Positions 25,619 through 33,917 of a stretch of DNA of 64,000 bases are shown here, in pieces. Location of the stretch: NCBI RefSeq assembly GCF_947492965.1, contig NZ_CANLOZ010000002.1:620001-684000 (forward strand), written 5' to 3'. This DNA is from an uncultured Aquimarina sp. GTDB lineage: Bacteria > Bacteroidota > Bacteroidia > Flavobacteriales > Flavobacteriaceae. The notes under the pieces were generated by a model. It worked only from the letters and a program-made list of their open reading frames with translations. It did not search any database and was not told where the DNA came from. The position numbers were made by a program, and so were the translations under genes. Numbering within the stretch: the stretch's first letter is position 1; every line of letters begins with the position of its first letter.

Positions 25619-27907
25619 TTATTCTATGGTAAATTCTAATACATTACTTTCATCTGAAGCATTTTTTGCTATCCAAAGTTTGAAATCACCAGGTTCCGTA
25701 ATCCATGTTTTGTCAGGTCCATAAAAAGCTAGATCATCAGTAACAAATGTGAAAGATACTTCTTTGGATTCTCCTGCGCCCAATGTTATTTTCTGAAATC
25801 TAAGTAATTCTTTTACGGGTCTGGTAATGCTACCTACCATATCACGGAAATATAGTTGTACAGTTTCTTTAGCTGTACTATTCCCTTCATTCGTTACGGT
25901 TACTTTTACTGTGATTGTATCTCCGATTTTTGGAGTATTATTAGAAATAGAAATATCAGAATAGGTAAAAAGACTGTAACTCAATCCATACCCAAAAGGA
26001 TATTCTGGTAAAAATCCAGCATCCAAATAATGAGAGGTGTTTCCTAATGAACTTTGCCAAGCACCAATAGGAATAGAATCCATTTGTACGAACTCTTCTG
26101 GAATTACCGGTCTTCCTGTGTTTTTATGATTGTAATGTATAGGTATTTGACCTACTTCTTTTGGCCATGTAACAGGTAATTTCCCTGAAGGAGAGACTAC
26201 TCCTGTTATCATATTTTTTAAAGCTGGTCCTCCCATTGTTCCTGGGTGCCACGCCATTAAAATTGCATCTACTTTGTCTTTTACATTTTCTAAGGTTATT
26301 GGTCTTCCTGCCATTAATATTAATACAATTGGCTTTCCTGTTTTGTGTAGTTCATCTATTAATGCTTCTTGTTCTCCCGGCAGATTGATTTTTGCTCTAC
26401 TATGTGCTTCACCAGATAGAATAGCTTCTTCTCCCGCGAAAAACAAGATCACATCAGATGATTTTGCTATAGAAACTGCCTTTTGAAAATTTTTGGTGGA
26501 TCTATCTCTACTGTACGATAATCCATTAGTATACGCTATTGTGTATTGATTATCATTTTCAAAAGCGTTTAAAGGAGTAATAGTATGCTCTTTTTCTCCG
26601 TCAAATGTCCATGTGCCCAACTGTTCGTGAGGAGCATCCGCCAAAGGGCCAATAATTGCAATTTTTTGTTTAGAATTTATGGGTAATACCTGATTACTGT
26701 TCTTTAACAATACGGTACTTTCTTCTGCTGCTTTTTGTGCAGATTCTAAATGATTTTTAGCATACAAAACCGTATCATTTGGATCAAAATACGGATTATC
26801 AAACAATCCTAATCTAAATTTAATTCGTAGAATGTTTTTTACAATTACATCTAATTCTTTTTCAGAAAATTTCCCTTCTTGTATTAACTCCTTAAGATGA
26901 TCTTGATAAGCAGTACTGGTCATCTCCATATCTAACATTGCATTTATTGCTTTTTCTGCTGCTTCTTTCTGATCTTTTGCAAATCCATGATTCACCATTT
27001 CTTTAATAGAGTTCCAATCACTTACTACAAAACCGTCGAATCCCCATTGTTCTCTTAAAATATCTTTCAACACATAAGAATTTGCAGAAGCTGGAATTCC
27101 GTTGAGATCATTGAAACTTGTCATAAAAGTGGAAGAACCAGCATCTACTGCAGATTTAAACGGTTTTAAATAAACGTTATGCAATAAATTATCATTGATA
27201 TTCGCTGTATTATAATCTCTTCCTCCTTCTGCAGCTCCATATCCAATAAAATGTTTGGCACAAGCTGCCATACTTGTCGGAGATGATAAATCTTCCCCTT
27301 GAAACCCATTGATGTAGGCTTTTGCCATTTCACTTGTTAAATATGGATCTTCTCCAGCAGACTCTGCTATTCTACCCCATCTCGGATCTCTAGAGATATC
27401 CAACATAGGCGCAAAAGTCCATCTTATGCCATAAGTGCTAGCTTCAATAGCGGCAATTCTAGAACCTTCCTGAACTAGCGTCGGATTAAACGAAGCCGCC
27501 TGCCCTAGCGGAACGGGGAAAATTGTTTTGAAACCATGAATTACATCTCGTGCAAAAATTAATGGTATCTTACTAGGGCTTTCTTCTACGGCTATTCGTT
27601 GTAATTCTTTTGCATCTTCTTTATTCATGATATTCAGAAAAGAACCTATCTGTCCTTTTCGAACGGCATCTTTTAAATCTTTTGGTAATTCTTTAACTCT
27701 ACTTGATTTTCCTCTTTGCGCAGTTTGACCAATTTTCTCTTCCAAAGACATTTTAGATACAATACTGTCTATTTTAGCCTCAATTGGATCGTCTACTTCA
27801 CCTTTTTTTTCTGTGATCGTTACTTCAGAATTACATGATGACAGCAAAAAGATCATGCTTAAAATCACCACTTGATAAACATAAATTTTCCTTGAAAAAA
27901 TGAGCAT
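25619..27907 (-). CDS. GH3 beta-glucosidase-type lipoprotein
   Basis: This 762-residue secreted glycosidase has a long hydrophobic leader and lipobox LLSSC, so it is anchored in the envelope. The GH3 domain includes KHFIGYGAAEGGRDY, the nucleophile Asp in FVVSDWNSIKEM and the second-domain DVILFFAGEEAILSGEAHSR. GYGLSYSLFTYSD leads into a C-terminal fibronectin-III-like domain. The layout matches periplasmic BglX. It likely removes terminal beta-linked glucose (or xylose) from oligosaccharides. The stop is 9 bases before the gluconokinase/6PGDH gene, so it is the first gene of a gluconate-linked operon. Confidence 0.93.
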   Translation of the reverse strand: MLIFSRKIYVYQVVILSMIFLLSSCNSEVTITEKKGEVDDPIEAKIDSIVSKMSLEEKIGQTAQRGKSSRVKELPKDLKDAVRKGQIGSFLNIMNKEDAKELQRIAVEESPSKIPLIFARDVIHGFKTIFPVPLGQAASFNPTLVQEGSRIAAIEASTYGIRWTFAPMLDISRDPRWGRIAESAGEDPYLTSEMAKAYINGFQGEDLSSPTSMAACAKHFIGYGAAEGGRDYNTANINDNLLHNVYLKPFKSAVDAGSSTFMTSFNDLNGIPASANSYVLKDILREQWGFDGFVVSDWNSIKEMVNHGFAKDQKEAAEKAINAMLDMEMTSTAYQDHLKELIQEGKFSEKELDVIVKNILRIKFRLGLFDNPYFDPNDTVLYAKNHLESAQKAAEESTVLLKNSNQVLPINSKQKIAIIGPLADAPHEQLGTWTFDGEKEHTITPLNAFENDNQYTIAYTNGLSYSRDRSTKNFQKAVSIAKSSDVILFFAGEEAILSGEAHSRAKINLPGEQEALIDELHKTGKPIVLILMAGRPITLENVKDKVDAILMAWHPGTMGGPALKNMITGVVSPSGKLPVTWPKEVGQIPIHYNHKNTGRPVIPEEFVQMDSIPIGAWQSSLGNTSHYLDAGFLPEYPFGYGLSYSLFTYSDISISNNTPKIGDTITVKVTVTNEGNSTAKETVQLYFRDMVGSITRPVKELLRFQKITLGAGESKEVSFTFVTDDLAFYGPDKTWITEPGDFKLWIAKNASDESNVLEFTIE

Positions 27908-28267
27908 AGTGTATCTGTATTAGTGTAAAGAAATCTAAATCATTTCAGTAAGAATACTGTTAAGATTTGGTTGACGAATTTATAGATACTTTGTGATAAG
28001 AAAAAAGCAAAACAAACCAATTGGAGCATTGTTAAGAAAGTATATAGAAATATAATCCACAATGAAATAGTGTCTTTTTTAATGAATTGATCAAAAAAGT
28101 ATCGATTCATTATGTTTTTAGTTGTTTACAACTTTTTGATAATAATATCTGTTTAATGTTTTGGTAATAATGACTTAAAATGTTCAAGAACAGATAACAA
28201 TATGCTCATAATCGGTTAATTATTTTTTAACCATTTCATAGTTTATTTGTAGTAGTAAGTCATTTTT
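27908..28267. other. Divergent intergenic region between GH3 and the LpxH-like gene
   Basis: The 360 bases have no coding signal. An 11-pair hairpin with one G-U pair sits at 28081-28111 (arm AATGAATTGAT, 9-base loop). An 8-base inverted repeat (TATCTGTT/AACAGATA) lies further right, in the 28145-28197 area. They are not next to a gene end, so they may be regulator sites or a small transcript. No strong TAnnTTTG element is evident. Confidence 0.4.
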
Positions 28268-29122
28268 ATGAAAAAACGTACTGTAGACCTCGTTGTTATC
28301 TCTGACGTTCATCTAGGAACTTTTGGATGTCAGGCAAAAGAATTACTGAACTACCTAAATAGTATTAAACCTAAGGTATTAATCCTTAATGGAGACATTG
28401 TAGATATTTGGCAATTTAGAAAAAGATACTTCCCTAAACCTCATCTAAAAATTTTAAAGAAAATTATCACCCTAGCTTCTAAGGGCACAGAAGTGGTATA
28501 CATTACTGGCAACCATGATGAAATGTTGCGAAAATTTAGTGATACTACTATGGGTAACTTTAAATTGGTAGACAAATTAGTATTGGAACTAGATGGTAAG
28601 AAAGCTTGGTTTTTTCATGGAGACATTTTTGATGCTTCTATTCAAAATGCAAAATGGTTAGCAAAATTAGGAGGATGGGGATATGATATGTTAATATTAT
28701 TAAACCAATGTATCAATTGGTTTTTGATACGCCTGGGAAAAGAAAAATTTTCTCTTTCCAAAAAAATAAAAAACAGCGTAAAAAAAGCGGTCAAGTATAT
28801 CAATGATTTTGAAGAAGTAGCAGCAGAATTGGCTATCCAAAATAAATATTCATATGTAGTTTGTGGGCATATTCATCAACCTCAAATGAGAACCTATAAA
28901 GATAAGAACGGATCATGTCTATATTTAAATTCTGGGGATTGGATAGAAAATCTTACCTCACTTGAATACCACGATAAAGAATGGAAACTTGTTCATTACC
29001 AACAATTACAATTAGAGACCTATATCGAAGAGTCAAATGAAGAGATTGATAATGTAGCAATTGATCTGGAAGGATTACAACCTTCATTTTTCTTGAATTC
29101 ATTCCTTGAAAAAAAGTACTAA
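28268..29122 (+). CDS. LpxH-like metallophosphoesterase (UDP-2,3-diacylglucosamine diphosphatase type)
   Basis: This 284-residue cytosolic calcineurin-like phosphoesterase has an intact dinuclear metal site: DVHLG, NGDIVDIW, GNHDE and the late GHIHQPQ. The family in Flavobacteriia is normally annotated as the lipid A enzyme that cleaves UDP-2,3-diacylglucosamine to lipid X and UMP. A central amphipathic insert (MLILLNQCINWFLIRLGKEKF) could touch the membrane, as expected for that substrate. It is a single gene followed after 54 bases by a phytase-like lipoprotein. Assignment to LpxH function is by family only. Confidence 0.82.
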   Translation: MKKRTVDLVVISDVHLGTFGCQAKELLNYLNSIKPKVLILNGDIVDIWQFRKRYFPKPHLKILKKIITLASKGTEVVYITGNHDEMLRKFSDTTMGNFKLVDKLVLELDGKKAWFFHGDIFDASIQNAKWLAKLGGWGYDMLILLNQCINWFLIRLGKEKFSLSKKIKNSVKKAVKYINDFEEVAAELAIQNKYSYVVCGHIHQPQMRTYKDKNGSCLYLNSGDWIENLTSLEYHDKEWKLVHYQQLQLETYIEESNEEIDNVAIDLEGLQPSFFLNSFLEKKY

Positions 29123-29176
29123 CCATAATTATAGAATTTACACAATTTCTTAATTACATAACTAAACTTAAAACTT

Positions 29177-30487
29177 ATGAAAACTCTTAAAACCGCACTG
29201 CTATATTCAGTGTTAACTCTTTTTGTATCCTGTCAGTACTTAGATGATTATTCTGGTAGTCCTATTTCTGTTCCTCCTCAATTAGTCTTGGAAGAAAATA
29301 TACAATATGAATTACCATTCGAAGTATTAACAACCACTCAAGAAGATGTAGAAATTAGGAATGGAGGTTATGGTTCTGCTGCAACAGCTCATCCCAGGAG
29401 AAGGGGAGAATTTTATGCTATTACCGATAGAGGACCAAATACTGATTTTCTTGATGGAAAAAAGTTTCCAGTTTCAGACTACACTCCAAGAATTGGATTA
29501 TTTTCTGTCACGAATGATGGTGAAATCGTTTTAAAAAAAGAAATTCTTCTAAAAGATCCTAATGGCAACCCAATTTCTGGAATTCCGAATCCTGAAGGTA
29601 AAGGTGCTACCGGTGAAATCCCTTATGACATTGATGGAAATCAATTACCTTTTGATGATTTTGGTTTAGATGCTGAAGGTTTAGTAGCACTACATGATGG
29701 CAGTTTTTGGGTATCTGATGAATATGGCCCTCATATCGTTCATTATTCTGCTAATGGAGTAGAATTAGAACGTATTTCTCCATACGGTATAAATGAAGGT
29801 AACGGCGGTAGAAAAATACCTGCTGTATTTGCAAAACGTAGACCTAATAGAGGAATGGAAGGATTAGGAATCACTCCTGATCAAAGAACATTAGCAGGGA
29901 TTATGCAATCTACTATATATAATCCAGAACGTATACAAACAGATCTTACTAGAATTTTACTATTTGATTTACGAACCGGAAAAACCAAACAATATCTATA
30001 TAGACAAGAGAATACGAATTTATCGAATTCAGAAATCGTTGGATTATCGTCTACAGAATTTCTTGTTATCGAAAGAGATGGTAAATTTTCTGGTGAAGGA
30101 CCTGTACAAAAGCATTTGTATAAAATCAATATTTCTGGTGCTACAGATGTAAGTTCGGCAAATGATGAAGATGAATTTGGTTTATTACTTAATGGGAAAA
30201 CACTAGAAGAATCTACCTGGTCCGAAATCGAGAATGCTGGAATTGTTCCTGTAACCAAAACATTGGTTGCTGATTTGGTTCAAAAGACTGGATATCCACA
30301 TGATAAATTAGAAGGTATCTGGCTTATTGATAACCACACATTAGGCTGTATAAATGATGATGATTTTGCAGTTACAGATGAAGATGATAATGGTATCATA
30401 GAACAAAAAATCCTTCCTGGAGAAACTCCAACTATAGATGCCAGTTCTCTATACATGATTAAACTTGATACTCCTCTAAACAATTAA
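29177..30487 (+). CDS. Phytase-like esterase lipoprotein
   Basis: This 436-residue lipoprotein has the signal peptide TLKTALLYSVLTLFVSC and mature start CQYLDDYSG. The body has beta-propeller-like repeats with an acidic DYTPRIG, AEGLVALHDGSFWVSDEYGPH and RGMEGLGITPDQ, which identify the esterase-like-activity-of-phytase family. The C-terminus is very acidic (NDDDFAVTDEDDNG), suggesting calcium binding. It is predicted to act outside the cytosol on phosphoesters or phytate, with exact activity unproven. A strong terminator follows. Confidence 0.82.
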   Translation: MKTLKTALLYSVLTLFVSCQYLDDYSGSPISVPPQLVLEENIQYELPFEVLTTTQEDVEIRNGGYGSAATAHPRRRGEFYAITDRGPNTDFLDGKKFPVSDYTPRIGLFSVTNDGEIVLKKEILLKDPNGNPISGIPNPEGKGATGEIPYDIDGNQLPFDDFGLDAEGLVALHDGSFWVSDEYGPHIVHYSANGVELERISPYGINEGNGGRKIPAVFAKRRPNRGMEGLGITPDQRTLAGIMQSTIYNPERIQTDLTRILLFDLRTGKTKQYLYRQENTNLSNSEIVGLSSTEFLVIERDGKFSGEGPVQKHLYKINISGATDVSSANDEDEFGLLLNGKTLEESTWSEIENAGIVPVTKTLVADLVQKTGYPHDKLEGIWLIDNHTLGCINDDDFAVTDEDDNGIIEQKILPGETPTIDASSLYMIKLDTPLNN

Positions 30488-30547
30488 TAAATTAAACCAA
30501 CTATTTATATCAGAATTAAGTTTTTTATAGACTTAATTACAACCAAT

Positions 30548-30588
30548 AAAGCGGAATTGAAAACTTATTATTTCAATTCCGCTTTTCC
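30548..30588 (+). terminator. Terminator after the phytase-like gene
   Basis: A perfect 15-base inverted repeat (30548-30562 and 30571-30585, arm AAAGCGGAATTGAAA) has an 8-base loop and ends in T. It follows the plus-strand phytase-like gene by 60 bases. Confidence 0.85.
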
Positions 30589-30614
30589 TACTAATTAGTC
30601 TAAAAAATGATATT

Positions 30615-30633
30615 GTTCTTACGAATTAAGAAC
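30615..30633 (-). terminator. Possible weak terminator after the class C serine hydrolase
   Basis: A 7-base stem GTTCTTA/TAAGAAC with a 5-base loop lies downstream of the minus-strand hydrolase. A T-rich tract follows but is not directly attached. The support is weak. Confidence 0.3.
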
Positions 30634-30661
30634 TATTATCACCCGTGAAACTCCCATACAA

Positions 30662-32326
30662 TTATTTCACTTTTTTTGCTGGCATTTTTCTGCCTCCTTG
30701 ATTCAAGGTTAAACTTTCTACTTTTCCTTCTTTATCTTTATTAAATGTAATTTCTGCTGGTACAACTTTTAGAAAAAATTTAGTTTCAGATTCTGCAAAA
30801 ATTTCAAATGTAGGTTGTCCTGTTGCGGTAGCGAATATTGAATTTCCTTCTACAGTAATATCAATCAAGAAATTAGGTTGTAATTCATAAGTGCCGGTAT
30901 ATGTTTTTAAAACATCTAAACCTACAGAAATCTCTTTTCTTCCCGCAGGAGGAGCTTTATCGATACCTTTACCTAATGAACTTTCATCTGATGTTTTAAA
31001 AATAGTTTGTCTTTTACCATCTTTAGTCATCGAAAAATTATAAGAAATGGTACCATCATCGAAAATAAAAGATCCGTCCTTCATTGGATAAATTTCAAAT
31101 TCTTGTGTTGGTCCTCCTTCTCTAAGGCTAAATAGCTTACCATCTTTTAACTGAATATGACGTATAACACCTCCATCAAACTCATAAGCACCTACCCACT
31201 TTTTCAACTCTGTTTCCGGTAATGAAATAGCATCTTTTTTATCAGGTATAGGTTTTCCTATTACCGTAGCTGCAACTTTGGTAGTAATCTCTCCTACATT
31301 TTTGCAGTTACAATTGGTAAGCCCTATAACATATACATTTTCTTCTTCTAAAAAGATCCCATTTGTCGTATAACCAAAAATACCTCCACTATGCGCATAT
31401 CCTTTAGCTCCTTGTATATTTGTTTTTCCCCAACCATATCCGTAATTAATATCATCTCCATTATTAAGTTTAGAACCATAAATCGCTTTTTCCAAACTCG
31501 TTCTTTTGATCAATGTATTAGCACTGATAGCATTTTGCCATTTTAACAAATCATCTACTGTGGACATTAAAGATCCAGCAGCATATGGTAAAGTTAAACT
31601 AAGATAATCTGCATTTAAATAAGAACCCTTGTCTTGTTTGTACCCTGAAGCTCTATTTTTTATTACTTGACTCATTTTACCGTAGTAAGAATCTTTCATA
31701 CCAACTTTATCAAAAATGTTTTTCTCTATAAAATTTTCATAGGTATCTTTTGTAATTACCTCTATGATGTGTCCTAATAAAATATATCCCGAATTATTGT
31801 ATCTAAACTCTTCTCCTGGATTAAAATCCATAGGTTCATTTTTAAACACATCGATCAATTCTGTTGGTGTCATATCTTGTCTGGTCAATTCCATAAAATT
31901 CCCCATTCCAGTATAACTTTTAATTCCTGAAGTATGATTTAATAGATGATGAATGGTTATTTTTTTTCCTTTGGTTGGATAATCAGGTATGTACTTTGTA
32001 ATCTCATCTTCGATTTTCAGTTTCCCTTGCTCCTCTAGCATCAGAATAGCAACGGCAGTAAACTGCTTTGTAATAGAACCTATTTCGAATACATTTTCGG
32101 GTTTTAAGGGAACATCCAATTCTAGATTTGCTTTTCCAAAAGCTTTACGATATACAACTTTCCCATCTTTGGCTACCAAAATAGAAATACCTGGTTCTTC
32201 TACAGAATACACAGAAGAAACGATATCATCTAACTGCTTTTCTAAGTTCTGAGCATTAACGGAATATGTAAGCAGTAGACATAATCCCAAAGTTGATAGA
32301 ATTTTAATTTTTCTGAATGATTTCAT
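30662..32326 (-). CDS. Secreted class C beta-lactamase-like serine hydrolase
   Basis: The protein has 554 residues with a cleaved signal peptide ending VNAQ. The penicillin-recognising fold has the Ser-x-x-Lys motif in GSITKQFTAVA, the Tyr-x-Asn motif in YNNSGYILLG and a His-x-Gly motif near GYAHSGGIFGYT. After about residue 360 come two successive DUF3471-like beta modules (WVGAYEFDGG and YTGTYELQPN). Members are D-aminopeptidases, esterases or PBP4*-like enzymes, rarely true beta-lactamases. It acts in the periplasm or outside. The substrate is unknown. Confidence 0.87.
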   Translation of the reverse strand: MKSFRKIKILSTLGLCLLLTYSVNAQNLEKQLDDIVSSVYSVEEPGISILVAKDGKVVYRKAFGKANLELDVPLKPENVFEIGSITKQFTAVAILMLEEQGKLKIEDEITKYIPDYPTKGKKITIHHLLNHTSGIKSYTGMGNFMELTRQDMTPTELIDVFKNEPMDFNPGEEFRYNNSGYILLGHIIEVITKDTYENFIEKNIFDKVGMKDSYYGKMSQVIKNRASGYKQDKGSYLNADYLSLTLPYAAGSLMSTVDDLLKWQNAISANTLIKRTSLEKAIYGSKLNNGDDINYGYGWGKTNIQGAKGYAHSGGIFGYTTNGIFLEEENVYVIGLTNCNCKNVGEITTKVAATVIGKPIPDKKDAISLPETELKKWVGAYEFDGGVIRHIQLKDGKLFSLREGGPTQEFEIYPMKDGSFIFDDGTISYNFSMTKDGKRQTIFKTSDESSLGKGIDKAPPAGRKEISVGLDVLKTYTGTYELQPNFLIDITVEGNSIFATATGQPTFEIFAESETKFFLKVVPAEITFNKDKEGKVESLTLNQGGRKMPAKKVK

Positions 32327-32411
32327 GTGATTGATATTTTGATTGATTGTGGTTGTTTTAATATTGTTATATATATGACGCTTAAATAAAAAATTAGTTA
32401 CCGAAATATTT

Positions 32412-32453
32412 AAAAAAAAATCAACCCTAAAAGCAAGATTCTTTTAAGGTTGA
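32412..32453 (-). terminator. Terminator after the 32485-33045 lipoprotein gene
   Basis: On the minus strand a 13-pair stem with one G-U pair (32441-32453 with 32421-32433, 7-base loop) is followed by nine T. It lies 31 bases beyond the stop codon. Confidence 0.82.
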
Positions 32454-32484
32454 TCAAACTAACTAACCAGAATTAAACGATATT

Positions 32485-33045
32485 TTACAATTCTATTTCT
32501 ACTTCAACTTTACAATCTTCGAATTCTACACATCCTCCCCACTTCTCACATGAAAATCCAAATAAACTTTCTCCTTCTTGTTTAGAAGTCGCACGACATT
32601 TTACTTTTATCTTAATCTTTAACTTTCTTGTTTCTAATAAACCATCTAATCTATCTCCATATTTAAATTCATCGTTTGTAGCCAATTTAGCTTCTAAAAT
32701 ATCAGTTTGATCAGAAATTACCAGTGCTGTATAAATACCATCTCCTTTTTTGACATCAAACCCTTCTCCGTCATCTACAAAGCTCTTTCCATGAACATCA
32801 TAAGAATCTAAAGCTTTGTAATCACTATCAAAACGTACCACTTCCACTGTTTCGATTTTTCTTTCTGCCAAAATAGAGTCTGTGTTTATTAAGAATGCTA
32901 CTGATGCTTCTAATAATTGTCTTTGCTCTCTTAATTCTTGTGCTTCTAATACAGCTGTATCAATAACTTCTTCATCCTTAGTACAACCAATAATTGCAGT
33001 TATACTTAGAAATACTAACAAATTGTTTAAAATTAAATTTTTCAT
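32485..33045 (-). CDS. Lipoprotein of unknown function
   Basis: The protein has 186 residues with signal MKNLILNNLLVFLSITAIIGC. A helical region (LEAQELREQRQLLEASVAFL) is followed by an aspartate-rich VDDGEGFDVKKGDGIYTALV and a basic KLKIKIKVKCR strand. The C-terminus has four cysteines (CRATSK, FSCEKWGGCVEFEDC) that could form disulfides or a small metal site. The GDGIYTA stretch resembles a calcium-binding turn seen in choice-of-anchor or BACON-like modules. No family is recognised. It has its own terminator downstream. Confidence 0.6.
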   Translation of the reverse strand: MKNLILNNLLVFLSITAIIGCTKDEEVIDTAVLEAQELREQRQLLEASVAFLINTDSILAERKIETVEVVRFDSDYKALDSYDVHGKSFVDDGEGFDVKKGDGIYTALVISDQTDILEAKLATNDEFKYGDRLDGLLETRKLKIKIKVKCRATSKQEGESLFGFSCEKWGGCVEFEDCKVEVEIEL

Positions 33046-33111
33046 TGTCTTAAGTTTTTAGGTTTTATACCACTATATCAACAACAAAAAATATTGTTAC
33101 CCTTTAAACAC

Positions 33112-33160
33112 AAAAAAGTTTTTGTATTGTGCATTCAATAGCACATGTACAAAAACTTTT
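33112..33160 (-). terminator. Long hairpin terminator after the DUF4494 gene
   Basis: The 13-base arm AAAAGTTTTTGTA pairs with TACAAAAACTTTT (33114-33126, 33148-33160), with a nested TGTGC/GCACA inside. On the minus strand it ends in six T. It sits 44 bases past the DUF4494 stop. Confidence 0.72.
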
Positions 33161-33203
33161 AACTTATTAATTAGGATAAGAAGCTTATCCATTTATAAAG
33201 ATC

Positions 33204-33755
33204 TTACTCCTCTTCTTCTCCAATAAAACCTGGAGCTGCAGGAACACTATTATCTATTTCTACTTCTTCTACCGTTTGAATAGAATCTCTAAGTGCTTTA
33301 AATCTTTCTAATTGCTCTTCTTCTCCTGTAAAATATGGAAACACATCCATAATCGGAGATTCAGCAATTGCAGGGATAGTATAATCTCCCATTGTAGCTT
33401 TCATAACACTATTGGTATTATCAAACGCCTCCTTTACATCATTGGCTTGTACTAATAAGTACATATTTGTTTTTCTTTCTTTACCACTTTCTTCATCATA
33501 AGCAATCAAAGAAACTTTAGATTTAAACCAACGATCCGAATTTTCAAAAGGGTGTATTTCTGCAAAATTCGCAACCTTAATATTGGTGATAATGAATTCT
33601 TCACTTACATAGGCCGACATCTCTTCATTGATTCTTGTTTCTGCCTCAGTGTAGGATACTGCATCCACCAAATAAGGTTCTGTAGTAACCTTCTGTACAC
33701 CAGAATCATTTATCTTTCTATACTTTACTTTACATTCATACCAAGTAGGACTCAT
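33204..33755 (-). CDS. DUF4494 family protein
   Basis: The protein has 183 residues, is soluble and has no signal peptide. The opening WYECKVKYRKINDSGVQKVTTEPYLVDA and the motif YTEAETRINEEM are characteristic of DUF4494, a Bacteroidota family of unknown role. The C-terminal tail is very acidic (EEVEIDNSVPAAPGFIGEEEE). A TATATTTG promoter element lies 22 bases upstream and a long hairpin lies downstream, so it is a single-gene unit. Confidence 0.82.
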   Translation of the reverse strand: MSPTWYECKVKYRKINDSGVQKVTTEPYLVDAVSYTEAETRINEEMSAYVSEEFIITNIKVANFAEIHPFENSDRWFKSKVSLIAYDEESGKERKTNMYLLVQANDVKEAFDNTNSVMKATMGDYTIPAIAESPIMDVFPYFTGEEEQLERFKALRDSIQTVEEVEIDNSVPAAPGFIGEEEE

Positions 33756-33777
33756 ATATTTCGTTTTTTTAGGATGC

Positions 33778-33785
33778 CAAATATA
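33778..33785 (-). promoter_or_regulatory. TAnnTTTG -7 element for the DUF4494 gene
   Basis: The minus strand reads TATATTTG here, a perfect -7 consensus for the Bacteroidota housekeeping sigma factor. It ends 22 bases upstream of the start codon. No clear TTG -33 element is seen. Confidence 0.5.
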
Positions 33786-33917
33786 TATCTTAAAAAAAGT
33801 TCTTTATATGATTTTTAGGATTAGATATTCACAATTTTATATTAAACTGATTTTAAATATTTAAGCTTTTAGCTTTCATATTAGATTACAAATTCTTTCT
33901 CTTGTATATCTCCTTAA

